DNA of 64,000 bases from JBCCXL01 sp039191605 (GCA_039191605.1 JBCCXL010000005.1:62001-126000), one strand, 5' to 3'; positions 26,432 through 35,893 are shown, numbered from the stretch's first letter. Numbers and translations: made by a program. Notes: a model not told the origin generated them from the sequence alone.

Positions 26432-26476
26432 GCCAGACCCAGCGGCGCCAAACCCAGCAGAGCCAGACTCAGCGGC
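26432..26476. repeat. Three imperfect 15-bp tandem units at the end of the Wzy-like gene
   Basis: GCCAGACCCAGCGGC, GCCAAACCCAGCAGA and GCCAGACTCAGCGGC follow each other at 26432, 26447 and 26462. They span the 3' end of the Wzy-like gene and continue past its stop. In another minus-strand frame they encode LGLAP/LGLAS-type pentapeptides, so a frameshift would add a repeat tail. Confidence 0.65.
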
Positions 26477-28028
26477 GGGGCACCGCCGCCGCCGCCCCGC
26501 ACAGAATCCCCAGCAGCAGGGCGTTGGCCGGCAGCAGAAGCCCGAAGTCCACCATCTCGTGAGCTCCTACCGCCGCCAGCGCTCCGAGAGCCGCCAGCGC
26601 CGCCGCCCGCCCCTCGGAGCGATACCCCGCAGCCCAAACCTGGAGCAGGCGCCGCCATAGCGCGAAGGCGCCGGCCAGGGCGAGGCCTAGGCCGATCACC
26701 CCACCGCAGATCAGCAGCTCCAGATAGTCGCTGTGGGCGTGGGTCCACAGCCCCCGAAGGCTCTCCGGCTGCACCGCCGGGAAGGCGTCGCGGAAGCCGC
26801 CGAAGCCCAGGCCCCACCAGGGCTGGGGGAACCAAAGCTCCAGGCTGACGGCATAGACCTGGCTGCGGGAGTTGGAGATCAGCTCGTAGGAGGAGGTGGT
26901 GAGGAGCCGGCCGAAGCCTTCCCAGGCTCCCAGCCAGAGGGTCAGCCCTACCGCCACCACCGCCAGGGCCACCACCGCCAGGCCCCGTCGCAGACGATCC
27001 CATCGCACCCCGCTGCGCTCCTGGCCGCGGCCGGAGCCGCGGATCACCCACCAGGCCTGGGCGGCGAGCCCGAAGAGCCCGGCGAGGAGCCCCGCCCGGG
27101 AGCCGGTAAAGCTCAGCGCGATAAAGGCGGTAACCCAGGCCAAGGCCGGGATCACCACCAACAAGAGCCGCTGCTCCAGCGAAGGCACCCGACGGCTGCG
27201 CCGCCAAGACCACCACAGCCAGGCGAAGAGCACCGCCAGCAGGATCTCGAGGAAATACGCGAAGTGATCCGGGTTGACGTAAGTGCCCCTCAGGCGCTGT
27301 GAAGCCCCGCCCACCTCCTGCCCCCAGAGAGTCGCATTGGGGGCGAACCACAGGCGGGTACCCCACAGCAGCTGGAAGCTCCCGCCGAGCACAAAGGCGC
27401 CCAGCAGCCAGCGGCGAGAGCTGCGGTGCTCGCCCCCCAGCCATGCTCCGAGGGTGAGGGCCGCCGCCACGGCGAGAAAAGAGAGGGCCGCATTCCCCGC
27501 CGCCGCCGGGTCCACCGCGACTCCCAATACGCTCTGGACCGTCGCCTGCGCCGCCAAGGCGAGCAGACAGAGCAGAGGGACTGCGATGGGCGGCAGCCGC
27601 TTCTGCCCCCGGGGAATCGTCATTACAGCCCCCACCAGCAACAGCCCCAGGGCCACCCACAGGGCGCTGCGGGCGGAGGAGACAGCTCCACCGAAAGGCC
27701 ACGGAGCCACCACCATCAACAGCCCCAGGAGCAACACAGCGACGGTCCTAGCGAGGGTGCCCCTCGGTCTTCGGGAACGGCGACGATGGCTTCGGCGTCG
27801 GCGAGAACGGCGGCGACCGGAAGACGCATCGTCGACTCGGCCCTCACCGCCGGGGGCAGAGGGAGAATCCTTCGGCGCCTCGCCGGAACCAGTCTCGGCG
27901 AAGGCGGCCTCGTGGAACGCAGCGTCAGTGAAGGCAGCGTCAGTGAAGGCAGGGGAGGGCTCTTCCCGCAATGAAGCGAGATGAAGAGCAGGGCGGGGGG
28001 TGGCCTCGGAGCTCATGTGACATATCAT
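26469..28028 (-). CDS. O-antigen ligase/Wzy-type polymerase
   Basis: The protein is about 519 residues. An N-terminal repeat-rich cytoplasmic segment (AFTDAAFTDAAFHEAAFAET) and a very basic patch (RRRSRRRRSHRRRSRR, about 70-90) come before ten or more membrane helices. The Wzy_C region shows SFTGSRAGLLAGLFGL and a periplasmic loop with WWGLGFGGFRDAFPAVQPE and THAHSDYLELLICGG. These motifs mark O-antigen ligases and polymerases. The open frame reaches 28169, over the start of the divergent barrel gene; the ATG at 28028 (or 28016) is the likelier start. It is the second such protein within 6 kb, so one may polymerise and the other ligate. Confidence 0.85.
   Translation of the reverse strand: MICHMSSEATPRPALHLASLREEPSPAFTDAAFTDAAFHEAAFAETGSGEAPKDSPSAPGGEGRVDDASSGRRRSRRRRSHRRRSRRPRGTLARTVAVLLLGLLMVVAPWPFGGAVSSARSALWVALGLLLVGAVMTIPRGQKRLPPIAVPLLCLLALAAQATVQSVLGVAVDPAAAGNAALSFLAVAAALTLGAWLGGEHRSSRRWLLGAFVLGGSFQLLWGTRLWFAPNATLWGQEVGGASQRLRGTYVNPDHFAYFLEILLAVLFAWLWWSWRRSRRVPSLEQRLLLVVIPALAWVTAFIALSFTGSRAGLLAGLFGLAAQAWWVIRGSGRGQERSGVRWDRLRRGLAVVALAVVAVGLTLWLGAWEGFGRLLTTSSYELISNSRSQVYAVSLELWFPQPWWGLGFGGFRDAFPAVQPESLRGLWTHAHSDYLELLICGGVIGLGLALAGAFALWRRLLQVWAAGYRSEGRAAALAALGALAAVGAHEMVDFGLLLPANALLLGILCGAAAAVPRR
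27919..27948. repeat. 15-bp tandem repeat in the Wzy-like gene
   Basis: GCAGCGTCAGTGAAG occurs twice head to tail (27919-27933, 27934-27948), with looser copies on either side. It encodes AFTDA-like pentapeptides near the N-terminus of the Wzy-like protein. Confidence 0.8.
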
Positions 28029-28134
28029 CGCGCCATCTCGGAGCGAATTGCCAGCACGGATCGATTCCTCGCCGCCAACCTGGTCGCGCCAAACGCGGAT
28101 TAGGCCGGCCTCACAACGGCATTCTGGAGATCTC

Positions 28135-29442
28135 ATGAGCGCACCCTCCCTCTCCTCCCTCCCCCTCAAAACCGCCCTTGTCTTCGCCCTCTTGGCGATC
28201 TTGGCGGTACCGATTCCCGGTGGCGCTCAAAGCGTGCAATACAACGCGCCGGGGGACGTCAACATCGAGCAGACCGTCGGCCACGAAGGCCTGCGCCAGG
28301 ACATGGACAACGCCCGCTGGCGACTCGGGGGGCTGCGGGTGGATCCCAGCATCTACCTCAACGGCCTGTCCTACGTGAACGACGTCTTCCCCAGCAGTGA
28401 CGCCGAGGAAGTCAGCGACATTACCGCCCGAGTCGGCGCCGGCCTGCGCGCCTACCTGCCGCTGGGCCGCAAAGCGATCCTGATGGGCTGGGCACTGCCG
28501 GAATACGTGTGGTGGGCGGACACCACCGAACGGCGCCGCTGGAATGAGTTCTTCGGCGCCGGACTCTTCGGCGACTTCAACCGCCTCGATCTGGAGCTGG
28601 TGGTCAATCGCAAAGAGGAGGAGCGCATCCCCAACGCCGAGCTGCTGCAGGAGGTCCCGCTGCGCAAAGACCGGGTCTACGGCAACACCGAGATCGAGGT
28701 CTTCAACGGCATCTCCGTCATCGCCCAGGCCCAGGAAGAAGAGACCCGCTACCTGATCGACGAGCTGGACGATTCCCGCGCTGCTGCCTTTGGCGGCCTG
28801 GATCGAGACGAGAGCCTGCTGCGCGGCGGCGTGCGCTTCAACCTCGGTCAATGGTGGACCGCCACCGCCGGTTACGAGCGCATCGAGGTCGACTTCCTGG
28901 ATGACTCCCGCCCCCTCTCCCACAGCGGCTCCTCCCCCTTCCTGACCCTGCTGCGCAAGCGCGGCGACAGCGAGGTGCGGCTCGAGCTGGTGCAGCGGCA
29001 GGTGGACCCGGAGACCGGCTCCCGCTTCGTTCCCTTCGACGAGACCCTCGGCTTCGCCACCGTGAGCTTCAAGCCCCGCCCCCGTCTCACCACCCGCTTC
29101 TACGCCAGCCGCAACCTGGTGTTCTCGATCTCCGACGACTACGTCTACTTCCTCGACGAGCGAGTGGGGGTCGGCCTCTCCTGGGAGCTCGGCCGCCGCA
29201 CCAACCTCGAGCTCTTCGCCGAATCGGGGGATCAGGACTACACCCGCCTCAACCTCTTGGCCCCGGAGCGCATCGACGACTTCAACGGCTGGGGTGCCCA
29301 GGTGGAGTTCGACCTGCGGGAGAGCACCACGGTGGCGTTGGGAGTGGTGAAGACCGAGGTGGATTCGGTGATCCCCGGCCAGCAGCAGGACGTCACCCGC
29401 ATCAACACCAGCATTCGCATCGGTGGCGGCAAGTGGCCGTGA
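28135..29442 (+). CDS. Outer-membrane beta-barrel protein (putative polysaccharide porin)
   Basis: The protein is 435 residues from the ATG at 28135, which has GGAGA six bases upstream and begins directly with a signal peptide (ending PGGAQS, about residue 31). An upstream in-frame Met at 28048 is less likely. The mature part shows alternating hydrophobic/polar strands, many ending in aromatic residues (RRWNEFFGAGLFGDFNRLDL, TTRFYASRNLVFS), consistent with a barrel of the putative porin BBP2 type found in exopolysaccharide loci. Lying next to Wza- and Wzc-like genes, it could be the outer-membrane pore through which the polymer leaves. That role is inferred from context and from myxobacterial WzpX-like examples. 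Confidence 0.75.
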   Translation: MSAPSLSSLPLKTALVFALLAILAVPIPGGAQSVQYNAPGDVNIEQTVGHEGLRQDMDNARWRLGGLRVDPSIYLNGLSYVNDVFPSSDAEEVSDITARVGAGLRAYLPLGRKAILMGWALPEYVWWADTTERRRWNEFFGAGLFGDFNRLDLELVVNRKEEERIPNAELLQEVPLRKDRVYGNTEIEVFNGISVIAQAQEEETRYLIDELDDSRAAAFGGLDRDESLLRGGVRFNLGQWWTATAGYERIEVDFLDDSRPLSHSGSSPFLTLLRKRGDSEVRLELVQRQVDPETGSRFVPFDETLGFATVSFKPRPRLTTRFYASRNLVFSISDDYVYFLDERVGVGLSWELGRRTNLELFAESGDQDYTRLNLLAPERIDDFNGWGAQVEFDLRESTTVALGVVKTEVDSVIPGQQQDVTRINTSIRIGGGKWP

Positions 29443-29555
29443 GCCGAAAGCAGCGCGAATGAGGGGCTAAAAGCTACGCTGAGCGCTTCCCGACCTCGTC
29501 CGTCAGCTCTCCCAAGTGACGTTGAATCAACCGCTTCGCTCACCTGGGGATCACC

Positions 29556-29584
29556 TTTACGACAGATCGTCAGTGGGCTATGCT
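29556..29584 (+). promoter_or_regulatory. Putative sigma-70 promoter of the wza-wzc genes
   Basis: TTTACG (29556-29561) and TATGCT (29579-29584) are exactly 17 bp apart. The predicted start lies near 29591, leaving a leader of about 70 bases before the ATG at 29664. Confidence 0.5.
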
Positions 29585-29663
29585 AGTCGGCCATGGCCAG
29601 GGAAGAGGAGTGTTCCCCGGCCTCCCCCCCTAGCCCCTTTCTCTCCTTGCCCGGGCCCCCTCC

Positions 29664-30641
29664 ATGAAGCACCCGTTGAGAGACCTCAGTCAGCCTTCAC
29701 AAACCGCCGAAAACGCCCCTGCTGCGTCTCGGTCGATCCCCCGTGGAATCCGCGATCTCCGCGTCCACGGCTGGCATATTCTCAGCTGGTGCTCGGCCTT
29801 CGTCTGCCTCCTGCTGCTGGTGCCTCTGGCGGCCTTCGCCCAAGCCCCGACGGACGCTGCCACCACGCCCCGCAGCGGCTCCACGTACCTCATCGGCCCC
29901 AAAGATCTGCTGGAGATCAAGGTCTACGAGGTTCCGGACCTCGACGGCCCCCGGCGAGTCACCGCCGACGGCACGATCTCCTTTCCGCCGCTGGAGGACC
30001 TGGTGGTGGAGGGGTTGACGGTGGAGGACCTGGAGCAGGAGTTGAAGCGCCAGCTGGAGGCGGATTACTTCCAGAAGGCGACGGTGAGCGTGCAGGTAGC
30101 GGAATATCGCTCCCGCCCCATCTCGGTGATCGGCGCCGTCAACAACCCCGGGGACCTCGGCTTCTCCGGCCGCTGGACGCTGCTGGAAGCGATCACCGCC
30201 GCCGGCGGCCTCGCCGGCAATCACGGTTCGGTGATCTACGTGCTGAGGCGAGCGGAAACCGGCCTCTCGGACCAGGTGGCGATCCCCATCAACGACCTCA
30301 TGGTGCGCGCGGATCCCAAGGTCAACATTCCGATCTTCGCCAACGACCTGATCAATATCCCGGCGACGGCGGAGATCACCGTCTACTGCCTCGGGGAGGT
30401 CAGCCAGCCGGGAGCCATCGTCTTCCGCAGCACCGAGCGAATCACCCTGCTCGCCGCCATCGCCCGCGCCGGCGGCGTCTCGGACCGCGCCTCCTCGAAG
30501 ATTCTGGTCAAGCGCACCGACAACACCACCGGCGTCGAGCAGGAGATCGAGCTCGACTACCGACGGATCCTCTCCGGCAAAGACAGCGACTTCCGGCTCG
30601 CCGAAGGCGACGTGGTGGTGGTGAAGGAATCCTTTTTCTAA
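29664..30641 (+). CDS. wza: Polysaccharide export protein, Wza/OPX family, short type
   Basis: The 325-residue protein has a hydrophobic segment (about 42-60) ending AAFAQA, which looks like a signal peptidase I site; no lipobox Cys is present. A polysaccharide-export domain (about 72-160, YLIGPKDLLEIKVYEVPDL) follows, then two SLBB domains (about 150-240 and 240-320). The chain stops right after the second SLBB (EGDVVVVKESFF). It therefore lacks the C-terminal amphipathic helix with which E. coli Wza crosses the outer membrane, and probably needs a separate porin, perhaps the barrel encoded just upstream. It forms part of the periplasmic export conduit. Confidence 0.9.
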   Translation: MKHPLRDLSQPSQTAENAPAASRSIPRGIRDLRVHGWHILSWCSAFVCLLLLVPLAAFAQAPTDAATTPRSGSTYLIGPKDLLEIKVYEVPDLDGPRRVTADGTISFPPLEDLVVEGLTVEDLEQELKRQLEADYFQKATVSVQVAEYRSRPISVIGAVNNPGDLGFSGRWTLLEAITAAGGLAGNHGSVIYVLRRAETGLSDQVAIPINDLMVRADPKVNIPIFANDLINIPATAEITVYCLGEVSQPGAIVFRSTERITLLAAIARAGGVSDRASSKILVKRTDNTTGVEQEIELDYRRILSGKDSDFRLAEGDVVVVKESFF

Positions 30642-30699
30642 GCGCCAGCTTCCACCGGCTCACGGCGCAATAGAAGACTCTCAACAGACGAGAAGAACC

Positions 30700-33039
30700 G
30701 TGCAATCCCAGACCCCAAAATTCCCCCAGGCCTATTACGCTCCGCCACCGCCGGAGCCCCAAGAGCCGGAGTTCGACTTCGACCTCAAGGAGTACATCCA
30801 CAAGATCCAGGGCCATTGGCGCTTGATCCTGGTGTGCCTAATCCTGGCCATCGCGGCGGGCACCGTGAAGTTCTTCATGACGCCGAAGGAATACCAGGCG
30901 CGGGCGGTGCTGCAGATCGAGCGACGGTCCTCGACGGCGATCCTGGGCACCAACAGCCCGTGGCTGGAGAATTGGTGGAACCTGGAGTACTACCCCACCC
31001 AGGAGCGGCTGCTCACCAGTCGCGGTCTGGCGGAAAAAGTGGTGCGAGACCTGCGCCTCTACGATGACCCGGCCTTCTCCGGCACCCGCGCTCGCCCGGT
31101 GGAGAGCGGGGTGGAGGAGCCCACGGCGGACATCGATCAGGCCACCGTCGCCAGTCTCGCCAACCGCATTCGAGGCGGCCTCTCGGTCTCCCGAGTGCGA
31201 GAGACCCAGCTGATGCAGCTGACCTACCGGTCGCGCTCGCCGGAGATCGCCGCCCGCCTCGCCAACGGCTTTGCCGAGGCCTTCATCGATTGGGGCATCG
31301 AGAAGCGCTCCCGCACCGCCGATCAGGCCTCCACCTTCCTCGCCAATCAGGCGGAAGCGCTGCGAGCGGAGATCATCGAGCGGGAGCGCAAGCTCCAGGA
31401 TCTTTCTCGCCAGGCGGATATCGTCGACCTCGACCCGGAAAGCAGCGTCACCCTGCAGCGGCTCAATGCGCTGAATCAGGATTGGACCGACGCCAAGCGC
31501 CAGCGCATCGAGAACGAGGCGGACTATCAGGAACTGCTGCGCACCCCCTCCGAGACCGTCGCCAACCGCATCTCCGGCGGCGAGGTCTCCGAGCTGCGGG
31601 CGGGCCTGCTGCGATTGGAAGAGGACTACAGCACCCGCCTCTCCACCTTCAAACCGGAATGGCCGGAAATGAAGGAGCTCAACAGCCGAATCGAGGCGGC
31701 CCGAGAGCACCTCCAGTCGGTGATCAACGAGAACGCCGACAAGGCGGTCTCCGCCGCCCGCGCCGAATGGCAGGCAGCTCTGCGCCAGGAGCGGGCTCTG
31801 GAGGGAGAGATCGCCGAGCTGAAGTCCGCCACCATGGACGAGAAGAGCCAAAGCCTGATGTTCTTCAACCTTCAGGACGAGGCGGAGAACCAGCGGGACC
31901 TGCTCAACGAGCTGCTGCGCCGCCAGTCGGAGACCGAAGTCACCGCCCGGCTTCAGGACACCCGCGAGTCCAACGTACGTATCGTCGATACCGCGCTGAT
32001 TCCCGGCGGCCCCTTCCGCCCCTCCCTGAAGCGTAACCTCACCCTCGCCCTGCTGGCGGGCCTGGGCTTGGGCCTCGGCCTGGCGGCGATGCTGGAGTTC
32101 ATGGATCGCAGCATCAAGACCGCCGACGAGCTGGAGCGGGTGACTGGACTGCCGACCCTGGCGGTGATCCCCGATATCAACAAGCCTTCCGGAGGCTACG
32201 GCTATAGCCGGCTCTATTACGGCTATGGGGGCACCTACGGTAGCGGCGGCAAATCGGGCAAATCCAACAAGGCCGGCAGCGGCCGCGAGCGGCGGCGCGG
32301 CGAACGCGGCGGGGAGGACCTCGCCCGCATCGAGCTGCTGCCCTTCAGTCATCCTCGCCTGGCGGTTTCGGAAGCCTACCGTTCGCTGCGCACGGCGGTG
32401 CTGCTCTCCACCGCGGACGATCTCAGAATCCTCTCGGTGACCTCCGCCGAGGCCGGCGAGGGCAAGACCGCCACCGCCTCCAACCTGGCGGTGGTGATGG
32501 CTCAGCTGGGCCGAAAGGTGCTGCTGCTGGACGCCGACCTGCGCAAGCCCCGCCAGCACCAGGTCTTCGGTATCTCCAACCGGGTAGGGCTGGTGAGCTA
32601 CCTCACCGGCGGCGCGCCGCTGGACAACACCGTCTTCCAAACCTCCGTGGAGAATCTCTTCATTGGCCCCTCTGGACCGGTGCCGCCGAACCCCTCGGAG
32701 CTGCTGGCCTCGGAGCGCATGCAGCGGTTCACCCAAGAACTGCGCAGCCGCTTCGACCTGGTGATCATCGATACCCCGCCCACCCTGGCGGTGACCGACT
32801 CCACCATCGTGGGGACCTACGCCGACGGCGTGGTGCTCTGCTGCCGCGCCGGCAGCCTGCAGAAGGACGCGGCGCGGGAATGCCGGGATCGGCTGCATCG
32901 AGCGGAGGCCCGCATCCTCGGGAACGTTCTCAACGCCCACCGTTCCGGCGTCGCGGGGTCTAGCTCCTACCGTAAATATCAGTACTACGCCGCCTACGGA
33001 GCCGAAGAAGAATCCTCCTCGCAGCACCCTGCCGCTTGA
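30700..33039 (+). CDS. wzc: Polysaccharide co-polymerase with tyrosine autokinase domain (Wzc-like)
   Basis: This 779-residue inner-membrane protein controls chain length and export. It has a Wzz domain with a first helix near 40-60 and coiled-coil periplasmic segments (about 200-420). A second helix follows (about 447-468, LALLAGLGLGLGLAAM). After a Gly/Tyr/Ser-rich linker comes a cytoplasmic BY-kinase with Walker A SAEAGEGKT (582), Walker A' LLLDADLRKP (about 608) and Walker B LVIIDTPP (about 687). A C-terminal tyrosine cluster (SYRKYQYYAAYG, about 756-767) is the likely autophosphorylation site. The start is GTG. The cognate phosphatase is probably the PHP protein encoded next. Confidence 0.94.
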   Translation: MQSQTPKFPQAYYAPPPPEPQEPEFDFDLKEYIHKIQGHWRLILVCLILAIAAGTVKFFMTPKEYQARAVLQIERRSSTAILGTNSPWLENWWNLEYYPTQERLLTSRGLAEKVVRDLRLYDDPAFSGTRARPVESGVEEPTADIDQATVASLANRIRGGLSVSRVRETQLMQLTYRSRSPEIAARLANGFAEAFIDWGIEKRSRTADQASTFLANQAEALRAEIIERERKLQDLSRQADIVDLDPESSVTLQRLNALNQDWTDAKRQRIENEADYQELLRTPSETVANRISGGEVSELRAGLLRLEEDYSTRLSTFKPEWPEMKELNSRIEAAREHLQSVINENADKAVSAARAEWQAALRQERALEGEIAELKSATMDEKSQSLMFFNLQDEAENQRDLLNELLRRQSETEVTARLQDTRESNVRIVDTALIPGGPFRPSLKRNLTLALLAGLGLGLGLAAMLEFMDRSIKTADELERVTGLPTLAVIPDINKPSGGYGYSRLYYGYGGTYGSGGKSGKSNKAGSGRERRRGERGGEDLARIELLPFSHPRLAVSEAYRSLRTAVLLSTADDLRILSVTSAEAGEGKTATASNLAVVMAQLGRKVLLLDADLRKPRQHQVFGISNRVGLVSYLTGGAPLDNTVFQTSVENLFIGPSGPVPPNPSELLASERMQRFTQELRSRFDLVIIDTPPTLAVTDSTIVGTYADGVVLCCRAGSLQKDAARECRDRLHRAEARILGNVLNAHRSGVAGSSSYRKYQYYAAYGAEEESSSQHPAA

Positions 33040-33235
33040 TCAGGACCCCGGCCTGCGCTCCTCTTTCTCAACGAGCCAAAGCTAGGGCCAGGGCCACAGC
33101 AAAACAAGCGCAGCCAACTAGCCTCCCGCCCCTCTCCACCAAGCTCTACTCTCCACCAAGACGGCAAGACAGCACGGGCAGCCAGCAGGCACCACAGGCC
33201 GGCGAGAGCCGCCGAGTCCGGGAAGTCCAGAATTC

Positions 33236-33958
33236 ATGATCGATCTGCACACCCACGTGCTCCCGGGCATCGACGACGGCGCGGACTCCCTGCAGGAGGC
33301 GGTAGAGATGTGTCGGCGGGCCGCGGATGACGGCATTGAGGCCCTGTGCGCCACGCCCCACCAGCACCACAACCTGTGGTGGAACGGCGATCACGAGGAT
33401 CTGCGGCGCAGGCGAGAAGAGCTGCAGGCGGCCGTCGGCCCCCGCCCACGGATCCTCGCTGGCGCCGAGATCCGGGTCGGCCACGACTTCCTGGATTCCC
33501 TCTTCGGCCCTGAGCCACATCGCCCTACACCGCTGGCGGGATCCCGCTGGATGCTGGTGGAATTCTCCCGCCAGGCTCCCCAGCCGGAGCCCGAAGGAAT
33601 CCTCCACGAGCTCCGGGTCGCCGGCTGGAAGGTGGTCCTGGCGCATCCGGAGCTGCTTCCCTGGCTGGCCCACGACCAAAGCCGGCTGGACGGCATGGCG
33701 GATCTCGGAGCTAAATTCCAGCTCACCGCCATGAGCCTGACGGGAGGCTTTGGTCGCAACCCTCGCCGCGCTGCGGAGCAGATCTTAGACCGCGGCCAGG
33801 CCTGCTTTCTGGCCAGCGATTGCCATGGCGCCTATCGCCGCCCTCCAGGACTCTCGGAAGCCCGCGATCTGATCGCCGAGGCTTGGGGAGAGGATCTCGC
33901 CCGACGATTGACCGTGGACAACCCGCAGGCGGTGATCGACGACGAAGATCTCCCTTGA
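33236..33958 (+). CDS. PHP-type protein-tyrosine phosphatase (CpsB/YwqE family)
   Basis: The 240-residue protein carries the metal-binding motifs of CpsB-like manganese-dependent phosphatases: MIDLHTHVLPGIDDGA at the N-terminus, CATPHQHHN, AGAEIRV, LAHPEL and LASDCHG. It should dephosphorylate the tyrosine cluster of the Wzc-like kinase encoded 196 bases upstream, which in related systems sets polymer length and output. The intervening gap holds no gene. Length matches the family. Confidence 0.93.
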   Translation: MIDLHTHVLPGIDDGADSLQEAVEMCRRAADDGIEALCATPHQHHNLWWNGDHEDLRRRREELQAAVGPRPRILAGAEIRVGHDFLDSLFGPEPHRPTPLAGSRWMLVEFSRQAPQPEPEGILHELRVAGWKVVLAHPELLPWLAHDQSRLDGMADLGAKFQLTAMSLTGGFGRNPRRAAEQILDRGQACFLASDCHGAYRRPPGLSEARDLIAEAWGEDLARRLTVDNPQAVIDDEDLP

Positions 33959-34148
33959 GCCCGCGGGCGGCATCGCATCCGCCTTCCCCGGGACCGGAAT
34001 CCTCCGCTATTGAGAGGCTAGCGAGGCTAGCTAGAGAGAAATCCCGAGAAACTGAGCCCTGGATCCAGCCCATCGTCGGACAGCGAGGCTTCCCCTTGAT
34101 AGACTTGAAACTTCATATGCTCTGAGCGCTCAACGCCCCCCTCAAACT

Positions 34149-35777
34149 ATGACGAATCATTCCTCTGCGCACCGGTGCTGGCACCCTGCTCTGCACCTTG
34201 CGAAGCCGGCCCTTGCGAAGCCTTATCGCGGGCGCCCTTCGGAGCGCCCACGCCGGACGATACCCGGGCTGCGAACAGCCTTCGTGTCGCTGGTTGGCCC
34301 CGGACTGGTTAGCCTCGGAATGGTCGTCTGCGGGATGGTCGCCGTCAGCGCCCCCGACGCCTTCGCGCAGCCGAGCTCCACCTCGAGTGCTTCAGCCTCC
34401 GGCACCAGCCTGCCGCGCACGCCGCCGGATGCCTTCTACCAGCGCCTGCTGCGAGACGGCATTGCCGCCGCCGAGCGCGGAGACAACAATCGTGCGCTGC
34501 GGGATCTACGCCTCGCCAGCTTCGGCTTCCTGGATCACACCCCCCAGTTGGTAGAAGCCCTCGGGCGACTCGCCCTAGTTCAGCACACCCTCGGCGACCG
34601 AGCGGGCTTCCGCGAGACCTTTGCCCGCATCGTCGAGGTAGAAGACCTCTTCTCCGGATCGTGGCAGGCCGCCGGCCTGGGCTCCGAGCTGCGGGACAGC
34701 CTCTCCCAGCGAGCTGCGGAAGAGGTTTCTTCCTCGGTGCTCGCCAACATCCCCGCCTTCCGCGATATCGCCCGACTCCAGGCCGCCCGGGAGATCTCCA
34801 CTCTGACCGGAGATGCCCGCCGAATCCGGCTCGAGGAGCAGATTCAGCGGGAGCCGGACAGCCTGCTGTGGCGGGTCGAACTGGCGGATGCCTATGTCGC
34901 CGACGGTAGGCCGGCGGAGGCCAACGTCACCCTCAGCGAGACGCTGGAAGCCTCCCTACGACGCTCCCTGCGCGGCCTCTCGCCGCTCCAACAGCGGGCC
35001 CTCTGCCTACGGGGAGAGGCTCGCGCCGCCCTCGGCCAGGCCCAAGCCGCCGCGGACGATCTCAGCCGCTGCCCCGCGGTCTCCGGCACCATGCACTTCG
35101 CCCGGGCTCTGATGGAGAGCTACCTCGGTCTCGGCCAGCTCGCTCCCGCCGCCGCCCTGCTGCCGACCCTAGAGCCCGAGGTGAGGGAACACCGCGACAT
35201 TCGCCGCCTCGCCCGAGAGCTGGAAGATGCTCAGGAAGAGCGAGCTCAACAGCTGGAGGCCCAAGCCGCAGCGGAAGCTGATGCTGCCGCAGACTCCTCC
35301 GGCTCTTCCGCTTCGGCCCCGTCCTCTTACGCCGAGGGCGAGCCATCTGCCCCAGGACCGGCTGCCGAAGGTCAGAGTGCAGGGGCCTCAAACGAGGCTA
35401 CGCTGCCGGGAATCGCCCAGAGTCAGCTAGATCGTGCACGCCGGATGAAACTTCAGGCCCGCCGAATCGCCGATCTTCAAGAGCCCATGCGACTCGCCGT
35501 GGAAGTTGCGGACGCCTACCCCCAGCACCGGGAAGCCCAGCACCTAGTAGCGGAGATCGCCTATCGTGCCCGCCAATGGCGGCAAGCCGTCTCGTATTAC
35601 GAGCGCGGAGGGGTTCCCGGAAACGAGAGCCCCTATCAACAATTCTTCTATGCCGTCGCTCTCTACGAATCAGGTCGCGGCAGCGAGGCGGCTACGGTGC
35701 TCAACCAGGCTCTGCCCCGCATCGAACGCGACGAATTCGTGAATCAATACGCCGAACGTATCCTCGGCGCTCCCTGA
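34149..35777 (+). CDS. Exported TPR-repeat protein
   Basis: The 542-residue protein has a long signal region (hydrophobic about 46-70, ending APDAFAQP). Helical repeats of TPR type follow (about 95-360), then an Ala/Ser/Pro/Glu-rich linker (about 365-420) and a second repeat pair (about 425-540, AVSYYERGGVP, QQFFYAVALYESGRG). It probably acts as a periplasmic scaffold for the export machinery. No Shine-Dalgarno is seen. A TATGCT box at 34116, identical to the wza -10, lies 28 bases upstream, with TTGATA only 14 bp before it. Exact role unknown. Confidence 0.8.
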   Translation: MTNHSSAHRCWHPALHLAKPALAKPYRGRPSERPRRTIPGLRTAFVSLVGPGLVSLGMVVCGMVAVSAPDAFAQPSSTSSASASGTSLPRTPPDAFYQRLLRDGIAAAERGDNNRALRDLRLASFGFLDHTPQLVEALGRLALVQHTLGDRAGFRETFARIVEVEDLFSGSWQAAGLGSELRDSLSQRAAEEVSSSVLANIPAFRDIARLQAAREISTLTGDARRIRLEEQIQREPDSLLWRVELADAYVADGRPAEANVTLSETLEASLRRSLRGLSPLQQRALCLRGEARAALGQAQAAADDLSRCPAVSGTMHFARALMESYLGLGQLAPAAALLPTLEPEVREHRDIRRLARELEDAQEERAQQLEAQAAAEADAAADSSGSSASAPSSYAEGEPSAPGPAAEGQSAGASNEATLPGIAQSQLDRARRMKLQARRIADLQEPMRLAVEVADAYPQHREAQHLVAEIAYRARQWRQAVSYYERGGVPGNESPYQQFFYAVALYESGRGSEAATVLNQALPRIERDEFVNQYAERILGAP

Positions 35778-35843
35778 GCGACGGTCTACCGTCCATCGCG
35801 CTCCCGAACCGGATCCTGCTTTCACCGACCAGCAATCTCGCTT

Positions 35844-35871
35844 GACTTGACAAACGTCAACCGACTTGACA
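35844..35871 (+). promoter_or_regulatory. Repeated TTGACA elements upstream of the acidic exported protein
   Basis: GACTTGACA occurs at 35844-35852 and again at 35863-35871, a 19-bp period. The first copy is also half of a palindrome TTGAC-AAAC-GTCAA (35847-35860). The second copy ends 22 bases before the ATG. Either could be a -35 box, but no good -10 is spaced correctly, so an operator or alternative-sigma site is as likely. Confidence 0.45.
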
Positions 35872-35893
35872 GACCGTCTACGAGGTCTCTACG

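Noticed and set aside
26374..27702. A 442-codon minus-strand frame over the Wzy-like gene
   Set aside because: It has Gly/Arg/Pro-rich shadow composition and no membrane pattern. The overlapping frame has clear Wzy helices and motifs.
34014..34031. Two tandem GAGGCTAGC units
   Set aside because: Only two 9-bp copies in a non-coding gap. Too short to assign meaning.
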